A stretch of DNA of 64,000 nucleotides from Chiua virens (lineage: Eukaryota; Basidiomycota; Agaricomycetes; Boletales; Boletaceae). Under the pieces are notes generated by a model. That model had not been told where the DNA came from and made no database searches. It worked only from the letters and a program-made list of their open reading frames with translations. Location: positions 62,001-126,000 of the forward strand of contig JAHNUO010000015.1 of the NCBI GenBank assembly GCA_019787685.1, in the 5' to 3' direction. The stretch's first letter is position 1; each line of letters starts with the position of its first letter. The position numbers and the translations under genes were made by a program. Below, in pieces: positions 10,961 to 23,781 of this stretch.

Positions 10961-13136
10961 CACTCTCTCCCACTTGTCGGTACCCGAAGTTTGGGTAGTC
11001 ACCCTCGTAAGAAAAGCAATTTTATACTAATACATATGGGCATTCAGGCATGATGTGCATCCATAAGTATACCGGCACATGTGGGCCACGCGATCCCGGC
11101 AAGTAGGTTCAGCTGCGAATACAAAAGGGTTAAGACGTGAAACGAGTATGGAGACTGACAACCTACGAGATAGCAAAAAAAAAAAGTGAAAAAGCACCGA
11201 TGCTGTTACTGGGGCATGTCTGCCATCACAGTTGTCTTGTGCTCGCTTCCATTTTTTTTTGGTTCACTGGAACAAAGATGCATCACCGGTTTTGTTGGCA
11301 TGCCAAGGCCGCAGCGTGGACACTGCTCACGGGCCGATGAGGTCCCGTGTCGTCGTTTTTGATGGAAAGATCAATGCACTGGCGAGGAGCGACAAGTTGG
11401 ATTTGCAACAGTGAAGCAGAAATTTTAAATGATCTCAGGACCCGGAGTGGCTCACCACCATGTCAAACTTATCATGAGTTGCTGACGCGGCTAAACAGCT
11501 GCTGACGGCGGCGCGGTTGCGGTTACTGCAGTCACGGCCAGGGAAGTCACTGTCACGCTAACGCAGGCACTTGGGGTGCCAGCGCGTGCGAGGAATCGGA
11601 GGACGGTGTTGTGCGAACCTGCCGAGCCGGCCAATGAACGTTATGAACCTGGATCATGACTAGATGAGGCGGAACTTGGCGAGTCAGACTCGGATGGGAT
11701 CGCACGATACGGAAAGGTGAGTTGAATTGATGAATTAGCTTCTTGGCTCGAATGGTTGGGACCTGAAGCTAAAGGATTTGGCGAGATAATCGATCTGGGA
11801 GGAATACGTCATGCCCCCCCACAGCAGCTGGGACAAGGTGGTACCTATATGAGATACGAGTGTATTTGAGACAGGGTCGGATTATTGAATGAGAAATTCA
11901 CGCGGTGGACTTTGAGGAGATAGACAATTGAACGGGGACGGGAAGGTAAAATCATGCGCTCAATTGAGAGGGCCTCGCCGTCGCCTGATTTGAATCAGGT
12001 GCAAGCGCAGATGCCGATGTGTCATATGAAATGTGTGGCGTCGCTGGCGTGCGGGCCATGCGAGGTGGAACGGCCGAATGGGGAACTGAACTAGGCCGAG
12101 GGATAATGACGGCGTTGCTGTGATACAGACCTAATATGTAGAGAGGCTCCTAAACTACTAGCACCGAAGGGGACTAAAACAAGGTGATCTGATATTGAGA
12201 AGGGTGAAGCGGAGCGGATGGAGAGCAGCCACATCGGGGTATTACGTGTGAACAAGGGCAAGGAATAGCAAGCGAAGGATGAAAGAGCCACAGCCCAAAG
12301 ATAATGGAGCGCGGAAATAAAGAGATGGGCGGGCAAGCGCACGGACGCGGGGCCAGAAGGGCATGGGCTCGGGTGTTGGAAATATGCCGGGATGGGCGGA
12401 AAAAGAAGAAGATGGGGAACAGCGGCATGAGACAAAGGACTCACGATCGTATAACGGGGGCGGATAAGGAAGTGTGGGCGTGGCCGCATCAACTTGCTAT
12501 CCATCGCGTGAACGATCTGATTCTGGACGCGCGTCACGACGCTGAATTCATTCATTCTTGTCTGTACAAAAATAGGAGACACTGAGATAAATAATAAAAA
12601 CAAAAAATCGAGACATGGAATAGCACCGAGAGAGACAAGTATATGAATGAAACTCGAGCTGGCGCTGTCAAGGGTGGGGTATTATTTTAAGAAATAGGAA
12701 AAGAATTTGAGAAAGAAGAGGAAATTGAATTATACGTTCAGGGGAGGACAAGGAAGACGTTGGGGGGGGTTTCTGGAAGCGAGGAGGGAGGTGACTGAGA
12801 CGAGTGCCGAAAGCGGGTAGTCACGTGGTGTATTTGGGTTAGCAAAGCCGAGAAAGGGAAGAGGATAAGGGAAAGGCTATGGGGAATCCCTGGAAAGACC
12901 GATGCTGCCGAGAATGCCGAGTGGGGACTGAAGAAGGGATTTGAAGGACGATTTGGTAAAATCAAACGAAATGACGGGCAAGTCAATCTGAGAAAAAAAA
13001 AATCAAAGATCTGCTAAGTGAGCAAGCAGTCGCGCGTACGAAGCGGGACGGAGGCGCTGCTGTTGCACGAAACTTCCAATTCGACTACCAACTTACAATA
13101 TCGTTACAGAGCCTGCCACTCGCACATCCCCTGTAT

Positions 13137-13262
13137 GCATATATATATTTTTTTGGTCCGTCTCTAAGCGGAGAATGCATACTTTACACGTCCTCCAATT
13201 TCTTTCTCTCTCCTTTTTTATAAAATGATCCTTCATCCTTTGTCCCCTCCACCGAGTCAACC
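13137..13262 (+). promoter_or_regulatory. Core promoter/leader of the PHO85-type cyclin gene
   Basis: An AT-alternating TATA-like run lies near 13137-13147 and a TATAAAA near 13219, after a pyrimidine-rich stretch (CTCTCTCC type) of the kind common upstream of well-transcribed fungal genes. The start codon at 13263 sits in a favourable CAACC-ATG-G context. The element positions are inferred only from composition. Confidence 0.35.
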
Positions 13263-15251
13263 ATGGCTCTGCCCTCCTCTCTCCCCCCTCTCAACCATGA
13301 CCTCCTCTACCCTTTCAAACACCCAAGACTGTCTGCACTACCAACACCTCCCATGTCCGCTGCCTTGCCGAGGCTCTTCCCCCAGCCTCAGTCCCGCATC
13401 ACGTCCTTGCCTCCGATAGCCCACTTTGATCGCCAGTTATCTACAATGCATCCAGGTCCGTCCTCTTACCGTGCACCTCTCCTCGCCGTCTCATCTTTAC
13501 ACCCAGTCACACCACCTCAATCTCGCGACGCGTCCAACTGGTCGAGATCCGCACCGCGTCCGATTTACCCCCCGTCCCCTGACATGATGGAAGACGACAT
13601 CCCGGAGCTCCCGCTCCAACCAAAGCCAGTAGCACCCCGCGACGCGTCCTACTTTATCGACTGGTTCGATATCTCTCTCAAGCGGCCGGCGAGCTTCGTG
13701 GCAGAAAAGACGTGTGAGATGGTTTGCTACTTGTGGTTCTCTTCATCTGTACTTTCCAGTACGCGCACGAGATCACAAATGCCTTCTCCCCCTCATTCTC
13801 CCGAATCGCCCTCGTCTTCGTCGCCCTTGCAGTTCAACCCCTCTGCAACCTTTGTCCAGTTCATGCAAAAGTTGCTTGAGACAACCCAAGTCAGCCACTC
13901 GGTCATTGTCCTTTCGCTCCATTACATTTGGCGTCTCAAGGAGCGTAACCGTTTCACTGCCGGTCTCCCGGGAAGCGAGTTCCGGATAGCAGTCGCCGCC
14001 TTGATGATGGCAAACAAGTTTTTGGACGAGTACGCTTCATCCCTATTTCGGTCGCTTTGTTCTAACATGATCTCAGCAATACCTACACCAACAAGACTTG
14101 GTCAGAAGTTTCGGGAATCGACTTGACCGAGATCAACCGAATGGAGAGAGAGTTCCTTATGGGCGTCGACTTCTCCCTCTATGTATCTGGCAAAAAGTAC
14201 GAGTCTTGGCTCAATTTGCTCAAAGGTCTTGTTTTGGCAAAGGAGTCCGAGAGTCAGAAATGGCGCAGTTCGCGTCGGTATCGAAACGGTCGTCGTCTAC
14301 AACCCGTTGCGTCCACTCCTACGATGCGCACCAACCGGTCGAGATGTCACTCCTCTACGTTTCGTGCACGCTCTACCTCGCCTACACAATACGTTCAACC
14401 AGCTTTGACGAATGTTACGAGTCGGCCACATCTGCATGTTAACCCGCCCCTGTCACCTTCTCCTAATCCGGGCTCGAAGCGTTCAGCGGCCGACGCGTTC
14501 TCGCCAACGTCAACATCTTTTAATGAGTTGCCGCCATTGAAACGCCCAACTGGAATGACCTTGCATATTCCCGAAAATGGCTTTTCAAGAGGCCCTAGCT
14601 CCGCCTCTCCTCTCGAACCCCTGCAATCCTTTTCCAAGATGTCACTTTCGTCTTCGTCTTCGTCTCCACATAACGCCCGCACTGCTTCGTCCGTTCAGCC
14701 ATTCCTCGCCACGCACGAGAATAGACCTCAGACACTGGTAGCTGCGTATCGTGCGGACCGACCCGTAAATGTGCCACAGGTACGCTATAATTTCCTCCTT
14801 CGTGGAAATGCTCTCACCATCTTCTCAGAATCTGTATTACTATTCTCTGGCTGGTTCGTCCACTGATACAGAGGCCGAACAAGAACGTGTGCAACGGAAA
14901 GCTCGCCTACGGCGTTTCCAACCTCATCCCTTGACAACTTCATATCCACCACCTCCTTCCTATATGCCCATCGATATCCAGTCAGCTTCCGTGAGTCCAC
15001 ACGACAGCCACTTGAATGTCCGACAGGCACCATTGCCGCACATCACCGATGCCATCTGGTCACGAAAACTCCTTCAAGTGCCACCATACATCTCCCCTGC
15101 GGATAGTTCCCTGCAGCTCCCGCCGTTGAGGGAAAATGTGGTTCCCTCTGCTCCATTTGCCAACGCCGGTCCACCGGGCGTGCACTTTTACGCTTCGTCC
15201 AGCCGACGGGGATCACCCTTGTATCCTTATAATTGGTCTTATGGCAGATAG
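13263..15251 (+). CDS. PHO85-type cyclin (PHO80/PCL family)
   Basis: Cyclin that would bind and direct a Pho85/CDK5-like kinase. Exons 13263-14029, 14077-14779 and 14829-15251 sum to 1893 nt, 630 aa, in frame. The N-terminal 120 residues are Pro/Ser-rich. The cyclin box spans roughly residues 140-320: FVAEKTCEMVCYLWF, then FVQFMQKLLETTQVSHSVIV, HYIWRLKERNRF, FRIAVAALMMANKFLDD, NTYTNKTWSEVSGID and REFLMGVDFSLYV. The second half is a long Ser/Pro-rich, probably disordered tail, as in several basidiomycete Pcl proteins. Both introns are GT-AG. Within the family (Pcl5/6/7/Pho80-like) the exact orthologue cannot be assigned by eye. Confidence 0.9.
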
Positions 15252-16926
15252 TTCCGACCCTATCTTCGTTTTAATCCATGATATTATTGTTGCATTATCA
15301 TTTCGACGCCCACTTTCCTATATAATTCTTCACAGCACTGGTCCTTAAGTACGCGCATTCGATTCATCCTAGCATAGATCCAGTCACCTGCATTGTACCC
15401 ATTCTGTTGCATTGTTCACACGCATTTCATCCTGATGATGATACATTACGCTATTTCCTAACTACTGTACAAAAGCTGACTTGGTGGAGATCGAACATCG
15501 GACTTTGTGCGACCGAGAGAAGTGACAAATTTTGATACATGCAAGATTTTGTTACGGTCGCCTGTGTCAATATGACCTCTCCCGGTTAAGGTTACCTCTG
15601 TCGGCGTGATGGGGCCCTTTCGAAACATGATTTAGGTCTGACATGACATCGCGAGTTTCCCCCAGTTAGATATGAGGTTCATGGCGGCCGGGACCCGCGA
15701 TATGGACGCAGTGTTAGGTACCGAGTTTGAATGCAACGTAACCTCGCTGCAGACACAGCCAACACATCGGTGCTTGACTCACATCAACGTCTGGCCCATC
15801 TGCACACGGTCTTGGACCCCGTTTGGTCTCGCAATTGCCGCTTAACGAAGCGTCACATCAATCGAACGTCCACGGGGGACACACATCGGGAACCCACTCG
15901 GACCTTGAGCCTGGGATGCTCTGCTAGCGCCGTCTTATTGTTGGATGCTCCCCTAATTTGCTGCTGCGGGATTTTTTATCGTGGCATCCTCACAGCAGGC
16001 CCGGATCGGTACATCATTCGATTGCTTCCTGAACCCATTTATCACAGGCGGCGCACCGATCTAGAAGGCAAGGATGACATATACAATGTTACATCGATTC
16101 CCTTCATATTTCCGGTGTGATCCTTTTCGGCAGTTTACAGCCTTTCATGTGCACACTAGATCATTGACCCTACCGACGGGTGGTCTAGTGCTGTTTGAGA
16201 TGGTAGTGCTCGCATTTGACATGCTTACGGAGTGTGGAACTCGTGTGCCCGATTAAGTAGCATCTACCTCCGATCATTTCAGTTGATCATCGTTTCTCCC
16301 TCCACCGAGCAACACGGAATGGGTAGTGGAATTTATTCGGGAGATGTTGGATGCCTCAAACGCTCGCGTAAAGAAATATCCGGATAGTAGTCCCGTAACT
16401 GGAGGGAAGGGACAAGGTTTCACGATACAAGGACGCATACGATCCGAGCAGTTGCCACTCACGAACACCGGAGAAGATCGTTTTATTTCTGTTGAAACCC
16501 ATGAATCTCGAACCCACCAATGCTGTGGTTGGTAGGCGTAAGGCAGGGGGCATTGTCAGCAAATGAGCAACCATCACACGTGGGTCAGACCGTAAATTTT
16601 ACCTCCTGTCAGACCCGATGTTAACCCGGCAAATACGCCATCCCTGCGAGCTTCCTGTGTGGAAAGCGTTGGTGAGCGGGAAACTCGAATGTAGGAGAGT
16701 TTATCGAATGCTGACCCTGATAGCGAGTTTACGGAGATCTCCTTGTTTTGCTAAAGAGTCTTGTTCCGACGACATGATGCAGGTGCGGGTCAGAGCCGCG
16801 AGTTATTTATTTATTTATTTACTTATTTTGTTGGTGCCAAGTTCCGCCCTAAGTTAGGTTTACCCCGACGACACGCACTCTTGTATGTTGCCCTCCACCG
16901 ATTCGGTACTCCCGTAAGGAATCAAC
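15252..16926. other. Gene-poor interval between the cyclin and SPO22
   Basis: 1.7 kb without a supported gene. A 129-codon plus-strand ORF (15731-16120) has no recognisable motif. The interval includes the cyclin 3' UTR, a TTAT tetranucleotide run near 16803-16822 and the SPO22 promoter. Confidence 0.5.
16803..16826 (+). repeat. TTAT microsatellite
   Basis: About five tandem TTAT units ending in TTACTTATT, roughly 100 bp upstream of the SPO22 start codon. A simple repeat; a length-variable promoter tract is possible but untested. Confidence 0.7.
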
Positions 16927-19900
16927 ATGTCTTCGGCCAGAAATACACGATACGGTCCTAATTTGCAAACTCTGTACGACCAGATTCAAGGCAAGTTCCC
17001 CCGACCCCCTTCCACGTGCACATAGCAAAAAAAAAAAATCGCGCGACCCCTAGATTTGTTGATCAAGATCAAACCCAAGCTCAACAATATCCAGTCCGAT
17101 GATGATCCACATCTAGTCAAGGAACTCCATCACATTGCATCACTTGCCCAGACATTCTCTGAGCAGCGGCTCAAGGCGAGCAAAAAAAGCCATCTTGCCG
17201 ATGCGCTTGATCAGGAAGGTCTGTGCCGGTGTTGCTTTGCAGCCCTCTCCGTGGGCAATGCTGTTCTTAATCTGCCGAAAAGGTGTAAACCTATGGAACG
17301 CCTCCGGCCTATTCCGTCAAGGTTCCGATGGTAACTGTCGTCCTATCGTTGCAGCATGTAGGGCATTCGGCACTTGTGTGTGTGTGATGGTGTGCTTGTC
17401 TAACCCTGTCATCAGTGCGCCTAGCGGGTTTCCGGTTGATGGAGGCTGGTCTAGAAGCGAAGTCAAACATCCAAGGTTCGGTTTCTGGCATTTGCAGCGT
17501 TTGAGCCCCTCTCCAACCTACCCCCAATTAAGCATTGTTGCATGTGCTTCAGATAGCTTGCAAGACAGGCATAATGCTGTCAGGTACGTCATTGTAAGGT
17601 GGCGCGGCTGCCAATGTGACTCTTTTGTACCGCGGAGGTAGAGGTCGGAAATAACGAAACGGCCGCCTCCGTTCTGGCGTGTGCAGCCAAGGTTATTGTT
17701 TTCATCCATCGCGTTCTCGTCGGCTCTTAACTGCCCGCTCAGTACGAAGAAGCGCTGAGAAATGTCGACGATCCGGAAGGACAACATCTGCACGCTAGGG
17801 CGCGTGTCACCACCGTTTATTTCTCTAGCAGAATGGAAGCTGTGAGGCTGTTGGATTCATTGACTGTGGCGTACTGATGCTTATAGTAATTGTGGTTTGT
17901 GGTTTGGCGTGCACACAGGCCTGGAGGGAAAAAAACGATGGGCTCGCGACGTTCATGGCTGACAAGATCACAGGTGCACATCAAATTTGTACTAGCGGCG
18001 TTGCTCATCATTTTGTGCACAGAAAATGATAGACAATTGGCGTTGCTCTCCATCCGTGACGTAAGTTGTACGATGTTTTCCCCACCGTGGCTCACATGTC
18101 ACCGGCCTAGCGAGAGGTGCTGGTGGACAAGTTCCTTGAAATTGGTAAATCGGCATTACGCACTTGTACGCAGAGCGGCAATCCACTTGCGGAAGGGAAT
18201 AAAGCCCATGATGCCCTACGATGGTTGAGAAAGGCATTTCAGATCATCGAACCGCTCGATTGTTCGGCCACACCCGAGTTACTGGAACTCAAGGTCCGTC
18301 CCAGATAAGTATCGATTAAGGATCGTTTGATGCTGAAGCATATTTGCTCAGCGTTCCGTTCTCAGGAGCTTGGGTAAGACGCAGATGTGACTGAGTTTGA
18401 AACCCGGGCATAACCTATTACCTACCGGCATCCCTTTAGCTCGTGGATACTTCCTGGCATCATCGCAAGACCCGGAAAACCTAGTGCGTGCACAAGCTGC
18501 ACTAGATGAAGTGATTGAGACCATGGACACTTCCGTGGAGCCCGTAAGGGACCAATTTGCCGAAACACCCCATCCGTCATGTTCACACGTTATGCTTAGG
18601 CAAGCTCCGAACAACAGCAACTCCGCTGGATGAAGTTGGCTGTGGTGAAGCGGCGAAAAGCTGGAGATACCGTGATTCTTTCGAGTGAGCCAACCTATCC
18701 CTGTTATATGCAGTCCTCCCAAGCTGATGGTTGATCGCGAAATGAATTACGTTCACCGTAGCTTTGGAGTCAATAATCGATAACATGACCTTTTCTGAGG
18801 GAGAGCTTACTGAGTCAGCATTCAGAACGTGTACTTTATCCCATTTGCTGACATTTGTTCTAAAAGCATACTCCAAGAGCTACGCACTCTTTCTCACCAT
18901 CAGTATGTCATGACCAACTACCTCATTTGACTTATCGGTTCTCATCTTATCCCACAGCAATCTAGTAACCGCCGCAACGCGGCATTGTCTACGCAAAGCG
19001 ATAGCTTGCTCTGCCAACGTTGCTTCTATCGAGAAGCTTCTCATCTTCTTGCTGTTTCATTGCTCCAAAGGGGATGACCACGGCAAAGCACTGAAGGACC
19101 TACAGGATTCATTCCAAGGCAAATATTTTTTTCTGATCATCTCAAAAGCGAACAGGATTAGTGATCAGAGATCCGAACTCGGTTTCTACTTTAGAAATTT
19201 ACACATCTGATATCGAATTCTCCAAGGCTGGCACAAGTGTGTGCCTCACCGTAGGTCCCTTGAGCATTCATTCGGTATGCCGTGGTTCAAGGTTCCACTT
19301 TCAGCTGATGTGGCAATACGGCGACCGTCATTACCATGCCTCACGATGGGCAGAAGCTGCTGATTGGTTCATGTCTGGAACTCACGCCTTGTTCTCTAGT
19401 CTCGGCGCTTCCTCACTTTCAAAATGCTTTCGGAAAGCTGCCGTGTGTCAACTGCAACGAAAAGAGTATGCGCAAGCCGCGGCCACTATCCGGCGTTGTC
19501 CTCAAAACGGCGCCCCCACCCTTTATGTGGCGTTTTTGATTGCTGTCCATCAAGGTACGTGACCCTTTTGTGTGGCGTGTTTCTCAATAACGGGTGTCCA
19601 GGTCTTGAAGATGATGGTAACTTGAGGCTTTAGCCCTTGTTGCGTGGTGGGGGCTAACAAATACCGATGAGCAGCAACTAGAGCGGTCCGCGAGATGGTC
19701 GCGGCCCCTGACTTTGACCGTCGAATGCTCCTTCTGGCCTGTAGGCTTTCGCATGATGCTGACATGAAAGGCCTGCTACTATCGGTGCTTATACACCTAC
19801 TGGACACGCTCAATTCCCGCGAGAACGTGGATACCGCAACGGAGTCTATGACACTGATCAGGTGCATTATCAGGTTAACCCTCAAACTCCTCGGAGAGCC

Positions 19901-21637
19901 CGGCGCAAACGTGTATGTTGTCATGCGTTTCTGGTTATCTTTGGCGTTGAGCCCTCTCTAGGCGTTCCCTTGTGAGAACATTGCTCGATTACTTCAAACA
20001 TGGTTGGTGAACACGCTGTCTAACCTTCCTTGCTATGACGTGTCGTTTCAGCCAAGACCCTGGTCGAATCGCTTTCGCACGAAAATGCAACGATGGTGAT
20101 CCGGGACATTTCCTGGCTTTGGCGTACGGCATACAATAGTGCCATCGACGGTTGTTCCAATTGGGAGGATCTAGGGCAACAAATATCTGAGGCGTTCGAC
20201 GCCGCAAGGGAGGTTGGTGCTGTTCATAGATTGTCAAATGTATCCACATTCACTCGGGAACAGCTTCTCGAATTGTACATCTCCAGGACGGTCACGGAGG
20301 TGGAACCTAGCGTATACGTGTATATAGCGAATGCGTCATTTGCTGCGACCTCGGGCCGGGGTATGTCACCTATTTTCGCTTTATTTCCTTTTGGCATTTA
20401 TTTACCAGATACCATAGTAATCTTGGCACGTGAACGCCCACCACAAGACAATGTTGCGACCGTAAGTTGTGCGATGATGTCTTCTCGTGGGTTGACCGCT
20501 CCGTAGGGCAAAGCCGCGGAAACCCTTCTGGCGGACATCAAGAGCTGCAGGGCAAGAGTTTCCGATTTACTCATAAAGGTACCTGTAGATAGTCAGCCAC
20601 AACTCTATTCCTTTCTGCACGTGCTGCGCGTTTTCGCGGTTGAAACAGCTGCGCGAGTTGAAGATTGGGGTTATGTTTCGACTACGATCAAAGTGAGTTC
20701 AGCCGCAAGTGACCGGAATGGATACTTATTCTCAAGCGCAGGAGGCGACGTGCACGGACGACCAAACGCTGGTCACGTTTGAAGCCTTTTGTGATATCTT
20801 GGTCAGCACTATGGCAACCAGCCGAGTTCATGAATTGACGTCCCATTTCACAGTGGGAGAAGAAGGCATGCCCAGTTAACGGCACGCGGTCCATTCATCC
20901 CGAATGTTCCCATACTTGCTGACAAGTTTCATCTCCTTTAGTGTTGTACGAAGCCCTCGAGGTATGTTGCATGCGCCATAGTTCTACTGGCTGTTCTCTC
21001 ACGACCAGCGACACTTGCTTTCGTTCTCAGGGAATACTCCGTGCGTGCCTGACGAACAGCCACTTATCCTTGGAAAAGTTTTCACGGTGGCTGCGATCAA
21101 TCTGCACCATTCTGCTGTCACAAGGGACTGTAGCTAGCCGATCCAAGGCAATTCAGTACGTGGAGCAGGCGGGTGCTGTCCTGGAAGAGCACGGGAACCT
21201 TGTGGACGACGGCAACCCCGTTCGTGTCTCTGTCCCTAAAGGGTGCGATGTTTGGATGCTAACCCGCTGTCGATGTCGTTTGCGCGGGAAAGCTTTACCC
21301 GGTGGACGAACGCCTGTGGCTCCTCAGCACTGCTTACAACACAGGTGTTGAATGCTTGCAGTTCGTGATCTCCCTGTTTCATGTTTGGCTGACGTTCGAC
21401 TCGGTGTCATGTTATGTAGCGCTTCCTTGGTGGACGAGGCGAAACGGTGGTTCGAGTCTGCTACTGTCCTGTGCCGATTCGTTCCTGACGGAAAGCTACG
21501 AGCCGAAAAGGTATGTCTGACGACGCTGACGAGACACGCTGACGAGACAGCACTGTTTGTTTCATCTGTAGATATCGAAAGCTTACACCGAATTACTGAC
21601 GCGCTATGCTGGCCGACGCACGCATTCACCCGCTTGA
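16927..21637 (+). CDS. Meiotic TPR protein SPO22/ZIP4-like
   Basis: Large alpha-helical TPR protein of the SPO22/ZIP4/TEX11 family, the ZMM scaffold for meiotic crossover formation at synaptonemal complex sites. About 25 short exons. The first fifteen were resolved with consistent phase: 16927-16990, 17054-17218, 17283-17330, 17416-17475, 17533-17583, 17642-17691, 17743-17841, 17919-17973, 18023-18060, 18111-18293, 18352-18373, 18440-18543, 18600-18684, 18762-18828, 18867-18902. Family-like text includes SNIQALLHVLQIACKTG, GNKAHDALRWLRKAFQIIE, WQYGDRHYHASRWAEAADWF, MVAAPDFDRRMLLLACR, YVEQAGAVLEEHGNLVDDGN and LVDEAKRWFESATVLC. Intron 1 uses a GC donor (AAG/GCAAGT). Junctions around 19118-19310 and 20880-20940 are not settled. 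The stop at 21635-21637 is 90 bp from the convergent UTP18 stop. Confidence 0.85.
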
Positions 21638-21726
21638 GACGAACGACACTATATGTTTGTTGCCATTGTTTTTGTCTCGACTCACTGCATGTCACTCCAC
21701 GTTTGTTACAATGTCACTTTTTGTCA

Positions 21727-23781
21727 TCATTTCTCCCCGTAGTGTCTGAGCTGGTACAACAATGCACGACCGCGGTTGTTTCCTATAGCGAGGTACTCGC
21801 TTCCGGCAGAAAAGTCCATCGCAGTGACATGACCCAGCGGCGTACTCGTCGTTGGCCAGTTTCCAAAGGCGGTGAGAGACGGGAGATGGACCTGTCACCG
21901 ATGTCGAGATGTCAGTCCCTCATGAAAAAGAAGTGGAATAACCAAGGCAAAGGCGACGCACCAAACGCATTTGATCCTTTTTGACGTTGCTCGCCATGGC
22001 AAGCAACTGTGCGTCGTGGTTATACCGTAGACACGTAATATTCGTCGTCAGATTGCCCAGCGTTTTTAGTGCTTTGGGCTTGGACACGCCGAGCGATACG
22101 GTGCTCTCCTCGCTGTAAACGTTGACGAGGCCCGTGTTGGACCTAAGCAGCGGCAATGCGTCAGATCCCTGTTCGTCCCCAGCGAAGAAAAAAACTAACC
22201 CGATGGCGAGGTACGAGCCCCGCTGATCCCCACCCATAATCCGGCTCCCGAACCCGCCCTCGTCCTGCCACCGCTTGACGCACCTGCGCTGGGCGACGTC
22301 CCAGACGTAGACCTGTGCGTCCTCGGTCAGACTGAGCAGCGTGCTCGTCGCACCGTGTGCGCGGGACCACCACAGCGCGCGGATGGCCGCGTTGGCTTTG
22401 AGCCCGGCGACGACCTGCGCTGCGCCCGAGCGCCAGTCGACGAGGTGGATGTGCCCGCAGCGGCCAGCGATGGCGAGGACGTCCCCCGGGGGGTTGAACG
22501 CGCAGATGTCCATGGACCCGTCTTGGGGGGTTTGGGATGGGCCGCTGAAGGTGGTGCCCCAGAGGCCGCGCGGGGAGCGGTGGGCGGTGCCGGATTGGAG
22601 GTCGTAGGTGTAGTAAAAGGGACGGGGACCGGTGAGGAGGATGGAAGCGCCGCTGGGGTGGAAGGTCGCGTTTGTGAGTGGGAGGGAGGGGATGTGAAGC
22701 GTTTGGGCGTGTGGGTTGGTGAGGCCGTCTATCTGTGGAGGAGAGATCGGATGATCAAACAAGAGGTGATGGAAGGGTGAAAACGTACATGGAAGAGACG
22801 GAGACGTCGATCGGCGCTTGCGGTGAGTAGCACAGGGATTTGTGGATTGGGATGAAACTGGAGGGATTTGATTTCACCTTCGGCGGGGGCGGCTTGGTTG
22901 GCGTCGCGTAGACGGTCGACGGATATGATGCCTGGCGACAAGACTTTAGGTTTCTTCACGCCTGATATGCCTCCCGTCGAAGCCAGAAGCTCCGGGACGA
23001 TATCCTCCACCGCGTCCTCATCCTCAGGTTCTGACCCTGACGCAGATCGCCGACGCTTGGGATGCAATTTTTGGCGCGCTTTCGATGCCCATTCGGGGGT
23101 TGAGTTGATCTGCTCGTATTGTCTCCGCAGCCTACGTTCGTACTCGCGTCCACCGACGGTGTCTTCACTGGGTGCATCGCGAAGTTTGCGCAAGCGTGTG
23201 TGTGAGGTGAGGGATACCTGAATGTTGGTATCATCTGGATCTACCCAAGCCGGTGGCTTGCGCGACCTTGGTCCGAGGGTGTTTCCAAGAGACGTTTCTA
23301 GACCCTCCGCAACTGGGACGGTATCGTCCAGTGCCCCTGGTGATTCTTCCTCGACTGTCACATCGGCACTATTGACACCCTCTTCAAACCTACTGGTCTC
23401 TTGTTCCTTAATCGATGAAGATCCAGCATTATCATCAATGAAAAACAGCTTGAGGCCATGCAGGTCTCAGCAAACTGACCAATGGATACGTTCATTGAAC
23501 GAGACCACATACGTCTGAATCCAGCATGTTCTCAAACTCTTTAAAATTCCCTCCTGCGGCGCCATCCATGTCTTCGGCGTCGGAAATGACGAGTTCATGA
23601 ACAGGTATCATCGCCTCGTCGCTTGCCTTGGGTTTTCTCGGACTGGCACGTATGGAACACCGAAAAGCATGCTTTCCAGACGTCGTTCTTCGTCGTCTTT
23701 GGCGGTGTCATCGGCGAACGTGCGGGCTCCGAGTGGTTGGACGTTTTGCTGGCTCTTTTGTCGTTTGCGAGACTTCCCCAT
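21727..23781 (-). CDS. UTP18: U3 snoRNP-associated WD-repeat protein UTP18 (apparent frameshift)
   Basis: Nucleolar WD40 protein of the small-subunit processome (UTP-B), needed for early 18S rRNA cleavages. Exons 23781-23513, 23448-22789, 22732-22200, 22142-21962 and 21891-21727 sum to 1808 nt, one base short of a whole number of codons. The N-terminus is MGKSRKRQKSQ with a charged linker, then FKEFENMLDSDLFFIDD, PPAWVDPDDTNIQV, GGREYERRLRRQ and WD blades such as IKSLQFHPNPQIPVLLTASA and LLSLTEDAQVYVWDV. The C-terminus is LGHVTAMDFSAGSEYLAIGN to YQLRHYGEK. The break falls near 23620-23635 beside an A4/C3 run, where one extra base would join VPVREN to PKASDEAMIPVHEL. Intron 3 (57 nt) is stop-free and in frame. 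Confidence 0.9.

Larger units (their letters stand above)
8279..13262. other. 5 kb gene-poor interval with possible degenerate repeats
   Basis: No gene model is supported between CHS7 and the cyclin. Several ORFs of 60-170 codons exist, the longest on the minus strand at 12091-12603, but they lack motifs and look like base-composition artefacts. A weak similarity between about 9250-9560 and 10790-10960 (see the repeat entries) hints at an old duplicated element. The last 180 bp before 13263 look like a fungal core promoter. Confidence 0.5.

Noticed and set aside
12091..12603. 170-codon minus-strand ORF upstream of the cyclin
   Set aside because: Hydrophobic/Ser/Pro-rich composition follows the complementary purine-rich DNA, with no motif, no splice sites and position in a promoter region.
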